A stretch of DNA of 32,952 nucleotides from Polyangiaceae bacterium. GTDB taxonomy: Bacteria; Myxococcota_A; Polyangia; Polyangiales; Polyangiaceae. How positions within the stretch are numbered: the first letter of the stretch is position 1; every line of letters begins with the position of its first letter. Location: NCBI GenBank assembly GCA_025937835.1, contig JAICQO010000075.1:1-32952 (forward strand), read 5' to 3'. Under the pieces are notes generated by a model. It had not been told where the DNA came from and searched no databases. It saw only the letters and a list, made by a program, of their open reading frames with translations. Of the stretch, positions 24,540 to 32,640 are shown piece after piece. The translations under genes and the position numbers were made by a program.

Positions 24540-25292
24540 CTAGGACTTGCTGGCGCGGGAGCGCTGGCGGACCGCCTCAATCATGCGGCGGTAGAGGTGG
24601 GTTCGGGCGCCGGTTTTGCCTCCGTTGGCTGTGGAACAGCTGGTTCCGGAGACGTACATGGCACTGGTTGCCCAGTCCCAGGGGACCTTGGGCGCCTGGC
24701 TCGCGCAGTAGGCCCGCGCCGTGACCAGCATGCGCATGCCGGTCCGGAAGCACTCCCTCAACGCCTGGGGGTTGCGTCCCATCAGGCTCTCGAGCGAGCC
24801 GTTGGTGAAGCGCTGATAGATCACGGGGTGGACTTGGAGCAGGCACGCTTCGCGACCCGGTCCGCGGCCGCGGCCGCCATCGTCGCTCGCCTTCTTGGCC
24901 GAGCCGCGACCGACTTGCACGTCTTCTCGAAGCCCACTTTCAATCACGGCGACCGCCGTGGTCATCGTGGACAACTCGGCGCGAGTCCAACGCAATCCGC
25001 GCTTACCGACGGCGCCGGCATAGGGCGTGCAATTGGCGCGCGGGCGGTCGTGCTCGTCGAGGCACAGGATGTCGCTGGCGGCATCCACGGCGGCGTTGAC
25101 GATCTCACCGAAGCGAGCCTCGGCGGTCGCGCGCGACTCGCGGCGCACCCAAGCTCTGTAGAAGGTGGACCAGCGCGCGTCCGGACACGGAGCAACGCTG
25201 GTGCAGTCCTTGGCGATCTCGACCGAGTAGGACGTACCGCCGGGTGACGTTTGAGTAAGAAGTACTGTCAGAAGAGTAGAGGTGAGCGACAC
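24540..25292 (-). CDS. Putative secreted lysozyme/lytic transglycosylase-like protein
   Basis: The 250-residue product has a hydrophobic N-terminus (LTSTLLTVLLTQ). The second half resembles a divergent SLT-type fold: a Glu in AVIESG (118) is placed like the catalytic Glu, CLLQVHP (150-156) corresponds to GLMQVHP, and later helices (TGMRMLVTARAYC; AMYVSGTSCS; RTHLYRRM) fit the rest. Eight cysteines (for example 30, 36, 77, 88, 150, 181, 196, 219) suggest disulphides in an exported protein. GTG 25292 is preferred because GGAGG lies 4 nt upstream; ATG 25331 would give a longer, more basic N-terminus. If real, it cuts peptidoglycan. The family call is tentative. Confidence 0.6.
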   Translation of the reverse strand: MSLTSTLLTVLLTQTSPGGTSYSVEIAKDCTSVAPCPDARWSTFYRAWVRRESRATAEARFGEIVNAAVDAASDILCLDEHDRPRANCTPYAGAVGKRGLRWTRAELSTMTTAVAVIESGLREDVQVGRGSAKKASDDGGRGRGPGREACLLQVHPVIYQRFTNGSLESLMGRNPQALRECFRTGMRMLVTARAYCASQAPKVPWDWATSAMYVSGTSCSTANGGKTGARTHLYRRMIEAVRQRSRASKS

Positions 25293-25490
25293 TCGACCTC
25301 CATGTAGGTTTGGAGGGGTCGTAGATGCCATGATGGTCCGACCCGTCAAACCGACCCCCGACCCAGTGTCGCCAACTCGGCACGAACGCACGGAAATCAG
25401 AAATGGCACGCTGATTGCTTATCAGCGACTTGGGCCATTCTCGCCGTGGAACAGTGAGAGGGGGATTCTTCACCCTGAAGGGTAGAGCGC

Positions 25491-25525
25491 GCAGCGAGGA
25501 GCTCATCGAGGAAGCTCCTCGCTGC
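25491..25525 (-). terminator. Strong hairpin after the methyltransferase gene
   Basis: Perfect 13-bp stem, GCAGCGAGGAGCT (25491-25503) with AGCTCCTCGCTGC (25513-25525), and a 9-nt loop. On the minus strand it comes 13 nt after the methyltransferase stop. There is no T-run, so termination is probable rather than certain. The sequence GCGCGCAGCGAGG at its edge also occurs near repeat copy B (32642-32654). Confidence 0.55.
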
Positions 25526-25538
25526 GGCCGTTCCTTGC

Positions 25539-26366
25539 TCAGCGCTCGATCACGACCTCGAGGTACTCCGCGGGGACCACGAACGACGTGGTGCGACGAT
25601 TGAAGCGAGACGAGAGCTCGATCAGCTCCGCCATCAGCCGAGCCTTGCCGTCGGCGTCGAGAGCGCCGAACGCCTTGAACGTCGGCCCGTAGAAGCGCTG
25701 GAACACGTCGAAGCAGTGGGCCGCCGACTCGTAGCGGAACACGAACTCCTTCCGCGTCACCCGGACCGAGCGGACGTCGTGGAACAAGTCGCGGAGCCGC
25801 GACTCGACGCCCCAGAACGCCGGCGACGGGACACCGGCCGGAGGCGGCACGTAGCGACCCACCGTCTTCAGCATCTGACCCACGAAGCCCTCGGGCGTCC
25901 AGTTGGCGAGGCCAATCTTGCCGCCGGGACGCACGACCCGGGTCAGCTCGTTGGCAGCCCGCTCCTGATCGGGAGCAAACATCACGCCGAAGGTCGAGAG
26001 GGCCGCGTCGAAGCGACCGTCCTGAAAGGGCATCCGCTCCGCGTCGCCGACCACGGTCGTGAGCTCGAGGCGCTCTGCGCGGGCGCGCTCGCCGGCCTTG
26101 TCCAGCAGCTCGGGGACGTAATCGAGGCCGGTTACGTGACAGAAGCGGCGCGCGGCCGCGAGCGCGGCGTTGCCGTTGCCACAGGCGACGTCGAGGACCT
26201 GCGAACCCGAGGTGAGATCGACGGCCTCGCACAGGCTCTCGCCGACGATCTGCAGGGTGGTGCCGATCACGGCGAAGTCTCCCGACGCCCACATGGCTTG
26301 CTGGCGGGTCTTGACGGCCTCGAAATCGACGGTGGAACGTGTAGTGGTGCTGAACGCCTGGGTCAT
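25539..26366 (-). CDS. SAM-dependent class I methyltransferase
   Basis: The 275-residue protein has a Rossmann-type methyltransferase domain: motif I VLDVACGNGNAAL (about 57-69), an acidic residue in VTGLDY, motif II-like GDAERMPFQDGRFDAALS, and VVRPGGKIGLANW before the C-terminal part. This resembles UbiE/phthiotriol-type small-molecule methyltransferases. ATG 26366 has GGAG 11 nt upstream. It is the last gene of the minus-strand run that begins with the UbiB-like gene, with a gap of 90 nt to the metallopeptidase and a strong hairpin after its stop. The substrate is unknown. Membership in the same transcript as the regulator is possible but not shown. Confidence 0.9.
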   Translation of the reverse strand: MTQAFSTTTRSTVDFEAVKTRQQAMWASGDFAVIGTTLQIVGESLCEAVDLTSGSQVLDVACGNGNAALAAARRFCHVTGLDYVPELLDKAGERARAERLELTTVVGDAERMPFQDGRFDAALSTFGVMFAPDQERAANELTRVVRPGGKIGLANWTPEGFVGQMLKTVGRYVPPPAGVPSPAFWGVESRLRDLFHDVRSVRVTRKEFVFRYESAAHCFDVFQRFYGPTFKAFGALDADGKARLMAELIELSSRFNRRTTSFVVPAEYLEVVIER

Positions 26367-26456
26367 GAGCGGTACTCCGTGGAGCGACGGGGGATGATTC
26401 CGTCGTCAACATCCGAGTCTTACGGGCAACTCTCGCGGGCGTTTCGCGAGCTCGCG

Positions 26457-27869
26457 TCAACGCGACGGCGGCGGCGGCTTCACCAATGCCGCGCGTACGG
26501 CCGACAAGGGCGCGTCGTTTCGCAGCTCGACGACGTTTCCCTCGCGGACCACGACGCCGAGCTCGGCGAACAGCGCATCCAGATCGACCGGCGTCGGGCG
26601 CTCTGCGTGGCGCGCGCGCAACGAAGACAACACCTCGGTGCCGAGCGCGCGCTCCGCGAACGAGAAGGTCTCGTCGAGCGACCAGACGTCGGAGGAGCGT
26701 CCGCCACGCTCGAACACGCTGCGCACCGCGTCTTCGAGCCCCAGCGTGAGCCGCGACGCTTTGCGGAGCTCGACGTCGGCGAGCAAGCAATAGACCGCGC
26801 CGCCCCAGTACATTCCTGCGTAACCCGGCGCGCGTTCGAGCCCGTAGCGCGCGAGCGCCGGGAGGCCGCGCGGCATCCCGCGAGCGAACTCTCGCCACAG
26901 CTCGAGCTCCGACAGCGCTCCCGCGCGCACGCGCAGTATCGGCTCGAAATAGGTCGCGAGCCCCTCGTCGAACCACTTGCCCTCGCCGTCGAAAGACGGG
27001 ACGCCGATGTGAAACAGCTCGTGGAGCAAGATCCAATCGCGCTCGAGCGCTTCGGCGCCGGTGCGCTTGCCGAGCAACACGGCCACGCCCGGCGCGCTCT
27101 CCGGCAAGAGCTTGCCGAACACCACCGCGGCTCCCTCTCCTACCGGAACCAGCACGAGCAGCGTGCGGGGCGCCGGGAAGCGACCGTAGAAATCGGCGAT
27201 CCAGCGCGCGCGTCGCTCGACCCAGCTGGCGAGGGCGTCGATCTCGAGCGGTGAGCCGTCGAGCAGCACGAGCTCGATGCGTCCGCCGGGGAGCTCGAGC
27301 GTGCGCCCGGTGAAACGGCCGAACACCGAATAAGTCGCGACCGAGATCTCGTGCGCCTGCAGAACATAGCCGTCGCCCCGCCGTTCGAGGCCCGACTCGA
27401 AACCAAAATTTCCGGTCGCCTGCACGCGCAGCTCGATCCGCGTCTCCGGCAGCAAAGGCAAGGGGTGAAGCAAGAAGGACGACGCGGGAGCCACCACGGA
27501 CTCGCCGCTCCGCAGCGCCAGGTCGAAGCGCCCGTGCTCGCGCGCGAAGCGCTCGAGATCGACGCGGTAGCGGAACGCTGCGCGCGGCTTCGGCGCCGCG
27601 AGCTCGAAGCGCTGACCCTGCTCGCGGAGCGCGCGGCCGCTCTCGGTCGGAGCAACGACGTAGCTCCGCAGCCGCGCGTCGGCGTAGCCGAGGCCTTCGA
27701 GCGCCGTCCCTTCGCAGCTCGCCGTCACGTCGAGCAGCAGCGGGCGCTGGCTCGCGACGCGCACGTCGTAGCGGCACTGCGTGACCGCGGGCGGCTCGGC
27801 TCTCGGCGCGCGCGGCGGAGCGCAGCTCAGCGCCGCGAGCGCGGCCAGCGCGACGAAAACGGCGCGCAC
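26457..27869 (-). CDS. M1/M61-like metallopeptidase lipoprotein
   Basis: The 470-residue product has a short signal peptide with lipobox (LAALSC, Cys16), so it is probably membrane-anchored outside the cytoplasm. Zinc-ligand motif HELFH (283-287) and the downstream Glu in WFDEGLATYFE (Glu302) form the HExxH-(14)-E gluzincin site of M1/M61 peptidases, and the helix ARWIADFYGRFPAPRTLLVLVP before it is typical. The PDZ domain common in M61 enzymes is absent. The start is GTG 27869, four bases after the regulator's stop; upstream codons lie in the regulator's DNA. The close spacing makes co-transcription with the pseudokinase-activator gene very likely. It could be a target or partner of that regulator. 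Confidence 0.85.
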   Translation of the reverse strand: MRAVFVALAALAALSCAPPRAPRAEPPAVTQCRYDVRVASQRPLLLDVTASCEGTALEGLGYADARLRSYVVAPTESGRALREQGQRFELAAPKPRAAFRYRVDLERFAREHGRFDLALRSGESVVAPASSFLLHPLPLLPETRIELRVQATGNFGFESGLERRGDGYVLQAHEISVATYSVFGRFTGRTLELPGGRIELVLLDGSPLEIDALASWVERRARWIADFYGRFPAPRTLLVLVPVGEGAAVVFGKLLPESAPGVAVLLGKRTGAEALERDWILLHELFHIGVPSFDGEGKWFDEGLATYFEPILRVRAGALSELELWREFARGMPRGLPALARYGLERAPGYAGMYWGGAVYCLLADVELRKASRLTLGLEDAVRSVFERGGRSSDVWSLDETFSFAERALGTEVLSSLRARHAERPTPVDLDALFAELGVVVREGNVVELRNDAPLSAVRAALVKPPPPSR

Positions 27870-27873
27870 GCTG

Positions 27874-30123
27874 TCAGCTTGCCTGCCCCGGTGAGCGCGG
27901 CGACGACAGCCCGAGGCGCGCCATCCAGCGGTAGACCTGGGCGCGCGTGGTGCCGAGGCGCCGCGCAGCTTCCGAGACGTTGCCGTCGCAGTCTCTGAGC
28001 AGGCTGTCGAGCGCGTCGCGGTCGCGCAGCGGATCGCGGGCAGCGACCAACCCGGACGGGCCAATGGCCACGGGCGCGGGAGCGGCCTGCGGCGCCGTCT
28101 GCCCGCGGTCGACCGGCGCCGCCATGGCCGGACACAGACGGTGCAGCTCCGAAGACGTGAGCTGCGCGCCGTTCGTGGCCATCGCGCACCAGCGGTGGAT
28201 CAGGTTCTCGAGCTCACGCACGTTGTACGGCCAGGACCAGAGCAGAAGCGACTCGGCGGCATCCGGCGCGAGGTTCAGGCGATGCCCCTGTTGCGTCGCG
28301 AACAGCGCCGCGAGCTCGAGCACCTCTTCGCGCCGCTCGCGGAGAGGAGGCAGCTCGATCGGCACCTGCGCGAGGCGCGCATAGAGGTCGGCGCGGAAGC
28401 GACCGTCGGCGACGGCGTCGTCGAGCCGCACGTTGGTCGCGGCGATCACACGCACGTCGACCGGCTGCTCTTCGTCCGCTCCGACGGGACGGATCGCGCG
28501 TTGCTGGAGCGCCCGCAACAAGAGCGGCTGAAGGTGGATCGGCAGCTCGCCGATCTCGTCGAGCAGCAGCGTGCCGCGCTCGGCCGCCTGAAACACGCCG
28601 CGGCGCGCGCCGGTCGCGCCGGAGAACGCGCCGCGCGTGTGCCCGAACAGCTCAGAAGCGGCGAGCTCGCGCGGCAGCGCCCCGCAGTTCACCGGGACGA
28701 ACGGGCCCGGGCGCTCGCTCGCGGCGTGAATTTCACGCGCGATCACCTCTTTTCCGACGCCGGTCTCGCCCTGCACCAGCACGGTGGTCAGCGAGCGCGC
28801 GGTGCGCTGGACGACCTCGCGCGCGATCTGCATGCGCGAGCCGTGGATCACGACCAGCACGCTGTCGCCGATCCGGAGCACGTCACCGTGGCCGAGGCGC
28901 GCGGAGCTCTCGCGCACGCCGTTGACGCGGATGCCGTTGCGGCTCTGCAAGTCCATCGCACGGTAGCACCCGAAGCGATCGTCCCAGACCACCCGCACGT
29001 GGCGGCGCGAGACGCGGCCGTCGGCGATGGACCAGCCCACGTCGCCGACGTCACGGCCGATCACGAGCTCGCCCTTGATCGGCAGCACCTGGTTGCGCAG
29101 CGTCCCGAGGTCGGGCCCGCTCACGAGCCTGAGCAGCGTGGGCGTCACCGCCTGCTGCGCGTAGCCGATCGCGTTCTGCTCGGTGGTCGACGGGTTCTTC
29201 GACCAGGTGGACATCGTGGTCGCGGCCTGGTCGCGGACGGTGCCGGGCGGAGCGGACGCACCGAGCAGCGCCGCGCGCATCTCGAGCGCGGACGGAAAGC
29301 GCTGGTTGGGGTCGAGCGCGAGCGCCCGATCGATCGCCAGCACCAACTCGCGCGGCAGATCACGCGCCACGCTGGCCACCGAACGGGCTGGCCGTTCCCG
29401 CGCGGCGCGAGCCTGTTCTTCGGGCGTCCCCTCGTGGACGTGGCGGCCGGAGGCGAGCGTGAACAGCGCCGCGCCGACGGACCAGAGATCCGCGCGCGGA
29501 TCGCGCTCGGCGTCTGGGTGGTGCAGGCGCTCGGGCGCCGTGAACGCGGGCGAGCCGTAGATCGACGGGCACTCGGCCGGCGGCAAGCAGCCGTTCACGC
29601 CGAAGTCGAGCACGCGCAGCTCGCCGCTCTCCGTCAAGAACAGGTTCGACGGCTTGATGTTGCGGTGCGTGAGCCCGACGCCGTGCGCGGCGACCAGAAA
29701 CTCGAGCAGCGCCGAGCCGAGCTCGCACACCTCGTGTGGGGGTAAGAGCCCTCCGACGCGCGTGCGATGGGTCTCGAGATCGCAGCCCACCAGCCAGTCC
29801 GCGGCGAGCCAGGGAATGCCACCCTCGACCACACCATGATCGAGCAGGCGCGGCAGCGCGCGGTGTGAGAAGCGCGACAACTCGGACAACTCCCGTAGGA
29901 AGCGGCCGATGGCGGTCGGCTCGGCGAGCGGCGTCGATAGGAACAACTTGAGCGCGACCACGCCGCCGTCGGGCCCGAAAGCGCGATACGTCGAGGCTCG
30001 CCGTCCGACGTGCATCAGCCGCTCGAGCCGAAAGCTCGAGACCAGGGTCCGAGGACCGGTCGGATGCGGGGCGGTCGGCATCTCGCGCACCTCAAACTGA
30101 CCTATCCTCGCCGGAAATTCCAC
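27874..30123 (-). CDS. Pseudokinase-like + FHA + sigma-54 AAA+ activator + Fis-type HTH fusion
   Basis: A 749-residue cytoplasmic regulator with four domains in order. (1) Ser/Thr kinase-like domain, about 30-290: VALK Lys59, Glu78 in the C-helix, DFG at 173-175 and the APE segment are present, but the catalytic HRD is HRN (Asn155) and the glycine loop is degenerate. (2) FHA domain, about 350-425, with GR, SRRH and NG phosphothreonine-binding marks. (3) Sigma-54 AAA+ domain, about 430-660: Walker A GETGVGKE (452-459), GAFSGA (498-503) in place of GAFTGA, Walker B LLLDEI (519-524), RADLYARL. (4) Fis-type HTH, 703-738 (GNVSEAARRLGTTRAQVYRW). The start is GTG 30123 with GGAA upstream; ATG at residue 15 has GAGGTG. 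It lies between the ubiB-like gene (29 nt) and the metallopeptidase (4 nt). Confidence 0.93.
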   Translation of the reverse strand: MEFPARIGQFEVREMPTAPHPTGPRTLVSSFRLERLMHVGRRASTYRAFGPDGGVVALKLFLSTPLAEPTAIGRFLRELSELSRFSHRALPRLLDHGVVEGGIPWLAADWLVGCDLETHRTRVGGLLPPHEVCELGSALLEFLVAAHGVGLTHRNIKPSNLFLTESGELRVLDFGVNGCLPPAECPSIYGSPAFTAPERLHHPDAERDPRADLWSVGAALFTLASGRHVHEGTPEEQARAARERPARSVASVARDLPRELVLAIDRALALDPNQRFPSALEMRAALLGASAPPGTVRDQAATTMSTWSKNPSTTEQNAIGYAQQAVTPTLLRLVSGPDLGTLRNQVLPIKGELVIGRDVGDVGWSIADGRVSRRHVRVVWDDRFGCYRAMDLQSRNGIRVNGVRESSARLGHGDVLRIGDSVLVVIHGSRMQIAREVVQRTARSLTTVLVQGETGVGKEVIAREIHAASERPGPFVPVNCGALPRELAASELFGHTRGAFSGATGARRGVFQAAERGTLLLDEIGELPIHLQPLLLRALQQRAIRPVGADEEQPVDVRVIAATNVRLDDAVADGRFRADLYARLAQVPIELPPLRERREEVLELAALFATQQGHRLNLAPDAAESLLLWSWPYNVRELENLIHRWCAMATNGAQLTSSELHRLCPAMAAPVDRGQTAPQAAPAPVAIGPSGLVAARDPLRDRDALDSLLRDCDGNVSEAARRLGTTRAQVYRWMARLGLSSPRSPGQAS

Positions 30124-30152
30124 GCTTTCCGGCGATTGACTTGTCGGCCGAA

Positions 30153-31541
30153 TCAGCTGCCGGATTGACCCGGCGTGCGGCCGCCGTTCTGCACGCCGTC
30201 GGCCGGCTCGGGGTGTGAGCCCCCGCCGGGGACCGGAATCACGAAGCCTCGAGCGAAGACCCGAGAAGCATGGGGCAGGACGAGCCCCGGCAACCCCGTG
30301 CGCGGGGCGAGCTGCCCGACCAGCCCGAACAACAACGCGAGCGTCCGCTCCACGTAGAAGTAGCCCTCCGGGTACTCGACGCTGCGCATGATCTCCCGCA
30401 AGCGACCGCGGATCTGGCGATAGCCCGAGAGCTTCTCGACCACGTCGCGGTCGAGCTTCGAGAAGTCTTCGATCTTCACCGTCGACAGCGCCCGTAAATA
30501 CTCACGCCCGATGCGCTTCAAGAGCTCGCGGTCGCCGCCTTCCGCGACGAAACCCATGCGCTCGAGCCCTGCCAGGATCTGATCGTCGTTTCGGGTGATG
30601 GCTCCGAGCACCACCGTGCGCATGCCCTCGGCGAGCGGAGCCGTGACGTCCTCGACCGCGCCGTAGTCGAGGATCACGAGGGTGGGCCCGGGGCGCACCA
30701 GGAAATTGCCGGGGTGAGGATCTGCGTGAAAAACCCCGTGATCGAACAGCATCACGAAGTACACCTCGACCAGCAAGCGCGCCACCGCGTCCGGATCGAC
30801 GCCTTGCTCTCGCTGCGCGCCGACGTCGGTGACCTTGATGCCCTCTTCGAACGACATCGTGAGCACGCCGGCCTGGGTGAGCTCGGGGACGATCTGCGGC
30901 ACCACGACGTCGGTGCGTTGGGCGAAGATCGCGCGCACACGCTCGATGTTGCGTCGCTCATGGGCGTAGTCCGTCTCGCGCGCCAGCATGGCCTCGAGCT
31001 GATCGAGGTTGCGCTCCGCGTGCGACACCGGCACGAGCCACTTCAAGACCGGCAGGATCCAGCGCAGCACGCGCAGGTCGCGGCGGATCAACAGGTCGAT
31101 CTTCGGGTACAGCACCTTCACGGCGACTTCGCGGCCTTCCGGCGTGGTCGCGCGGTGCACCTGAGCGAGCGACGCGGCCGCGATCGGCTGCTCCGAAAAT
31201 GAGCCGAACCTCGAGCGCGCGTCCGCACCGAACGCCTCGATCAAGCGCCCTTCGATCTCGGAGAACGGCCGAGGCGGCACGCGATCTTGGAGCTTCTCGA
31301 GCTCCTCCGCGTAGGCGGCAGGCAAGAACGTACCCATCACGCTCAGCACCTGCCCGACTTTGATGAACACGCCGCCGAGCGACGAGAAGCCGAGCATCAG
31401 TCGTCGGGCGTTGCGCCGGTGTGCGCGCTCCGAACGTCGCGCGACGCGCTCTGCCGAGAGCACTCGCGACAACAGCCACTCGAAGCCGTAGGACAGGAAG
31501 ACCGTCCAGAACAGAGCGAGCGCGCGGATCGAGCGAACCAC
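30153..31541 (-). CDS. UbiB/ABC1/AarF-family atypical kinase
   Basis: The 462-residue protein shows all UbiB-family marks: a KxGQ motif (FIKVGQ, 61-64), the Ala-rich loop AAASLAQVH (121-129), Lys142 in VAVKVLYP, the catalytic-loop-like HADPHPGN (272-279) and the DYG (292-294) in place of DFG. Members are ATPases or kinases of the membrane that support quinone and lipid metabolism. An N-terminal hydrophobic segment (about 8-25) fits membrane association, and the C-terminal region has further hydrophobic stretches. The start is GTG 31541 with TAGGCT exactly 9 nt upstream. It is the first gene of the minus-strand run and lies 29 nt before the kinase-like regulator. The quinone role is inferred; no other ubi genes are here. 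Confidence 0.93.
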   Translation of the reverse strand: MVRSIRALALFWTVFLSYGFEWLLSRVLSAERVARRSERAHRRNARRLMLGFSSLGGVFIKVGQVLSVMGTFLPAAYAEELEKLQDRVPPRPFSEIEGRLIEAFGADARSRFGSFSEQPIAAASLAQVHRATTPEGREVAVKVLYPKIDLLIRRDLRVLRWILPVLKWLVPVSHAERNLDQLEAMLARETDYAHERRNIERVRAIFAQRTDVVVPQIVPELTQAGVLTMSFEEGIKVTDVGAQREQGVDPDAVARLLVEVYFVMLFDHGVFHADPHPGNFLVRPGPTLVILDYGAVEDVTAPLAEGMRTVVLGAITRNDDQILAGLERMGFVAEGGDRELLKRIGREYLRALSTVKIEDFSKLDRDVVEKLSGYRQIRGRLREIMRSVEYPEGYFYVERTLALLFGLVGQLAPRTGLPGLVLPHASRVFARGFVIPVPGGGSHPEPADGVQNGGRTPGQSGS

Positions 31542-31550
31542 GGGGTCCGA

Positions 31551-31556
31551 AGCCTA
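31551..31556 (-). promoter_or_regulatory. -10-like TAGGCT before the UbiB-family gene
   Basis: TAGGCT ends 9 nt before the GTG start; no Shine-Dalgarno of note, only GGA, lies between. No -35 match was found at 17 nt. Confidence 0.4.
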
Positions 31557-31675
31557 CAACGGAACGCCCCGGCGCGAGCTGTCCGTTGGCCCGGCGACCG
31601 GGAATGCCTTAAGTCGGGACCCCGAGGACCGTATTGAGAACGAGGCTGTCGCCCCGGTGAGGCCTCGATCCGCCC

Positions 31676-32632
31676 ATGAAGATCCTGCTGGCCGACGATG
31701 AACCGATTGCACGCACCATGCTTCAGCATTGGCTGACTGGGTGGGGTTACACGGTCATATCGGTCAAAGACGGCGAAGCGGCGCTCGAAGCCCTGAAAAA
31801 TGACCCGGAGATCCGCCTGGCGGTGCTCGACTGGGTGATGCCCAAGGTCGACGGCGTCGAGGTCTGCCGGCACATCCGCAGCGGTCAGAGCGAGCCCTAC
31901 ATCTACGTCCTGCTGCTCACGGCTCGCGACAACAAGACGGACATCGTCGATGGGCTCGACGCGGGCGCCGACGACTACCTGATCAAGCCCTGCAATCCGC
32001 TCGAGCTCAAGGTGCGGCTGCGAGCTGGGCGGCGCGTGGTGGAGCTCCAGGAGGAGCTGGTCGCCGCGCGCGAGAAGCTTCGCTACGAGGCCATGCACGA
32101 CGGCCTCACCGGCCTGCTCAATCGACGCGCGGTACTGGATCAGCTCGACCGCGAGCTGTTGCGCGCCGGCCGCAGCGGAAATCCGGTTGCCGTGATGATG
32201 GGCGATCTCGACCACTTCAAGGCCGTGAACGACACCTTCGGTCACGCCGCGGGCGACGCGGTCTTGAGGGAAGCTGCGAGCCGGATCAAGAGCTGCGTGC
32301 GCGCCTACGACTCGCTCGGGCGCATCGGCGGCGAAGAGTTTCTGTGCGTGTTGCCCGAGTGCACCACTGCCGTGGGTTACACCGTCGCGCAGCGGATCGG
32401 CGCGGCGCTCTCGCAAACGCCGCTCGCGACCCCGAACGGACCGGTGCCCGTGACGATCAGCCTCGGCGTCGCCTCCACCGAGCAGACCGGCGAAACCACC
32501 GCAGAAGGCCTGGTCCGCGCAGCCGACGCCGCCCTCTACCGCGCCAAGGCCGCCGGCCGCGCCCGCGCCGCCCTCGCCACCCCCGTAGACTTCGTTCTGC
32601 GACGGAGCGGCGAGCTCCTCGCCATCCAGTAA
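31676..32632 (+). CDS. Response regulator with GGDEF diguanylate cyclase domain (PleD-like, single receiver)
   Basis: The 318-residue protein has an N-terminal receiver (1-120) with the acidic pocket ADDEP, phospho-acceptor Asp52 (LDWVMPKVDG) and Lys104 (LIKP). A short coiled linker (about 122-137, VELQEELVAAREKL) leads to a GGDEF domain (about 138-300). The active-site motif is GGEEF (218-222), which is catalytically competent in other proteins, and RAYD (209-212) five residues before it is an inhibitory c-di-GMP site (RxxD). It should therefore make c-di-GMP when phosphorylated and be product-inhibited. No partner histidine kinase is adjacent. ATG 31676 has only a weak upstream purine tract. 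A purine-rich repeat follows the stop. Confidence 0.95.
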   Translation: MKILLADDEPIARTMLQHWLTGWGYTVISVKDGEAALEALKNDPEIRLAVLDWVMPKVDGVEVCRHIRSGQSEPYIYVLLLTARDNKTDIVDGLDAGADDYLIKPCNPLELKVRLRAGRRVVELQEELVAAREKLRYEAMHDGLTGLLNRRAVLDQLDRELLRAGRSGNPVAVMMGDLDHFKAVNDTFGHAAGDAVLREAASRIKSCVRAYDSLGRIGGEEFLCVLPECTTAVGYTVAQRIGAALSQTPLATPNGPVPVTISLGVASTEQTGETTAEGLVRAADAALYRAKAAGRARAALATPVDFVLRRSGELLAIQ

Positions 32633-32640
32633 CGTCACTG

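Noticed and set aside
25441-25530. CRISPR-like or repeat array
   Set aside because: Only one hairpin and a short palindrome (ACCCTGAAGGGT); no repeated units with spacers. No CRISPR array, tRNA or rRNA was seen anywhere in the window.
25105-27777. 890-codon open frame on the minus strand
   Set aside because: Very Arg/Ala-rich and overlaps the methyltransferase and metallopeptidase genes, which have clear motifs in other frames.
27870-28064. Upstream extension of the metallopeptidase
   Set aside because: This open frame runs through the regulator's 3' coding region; the lipobox signal peptide starts at GTG 27869.
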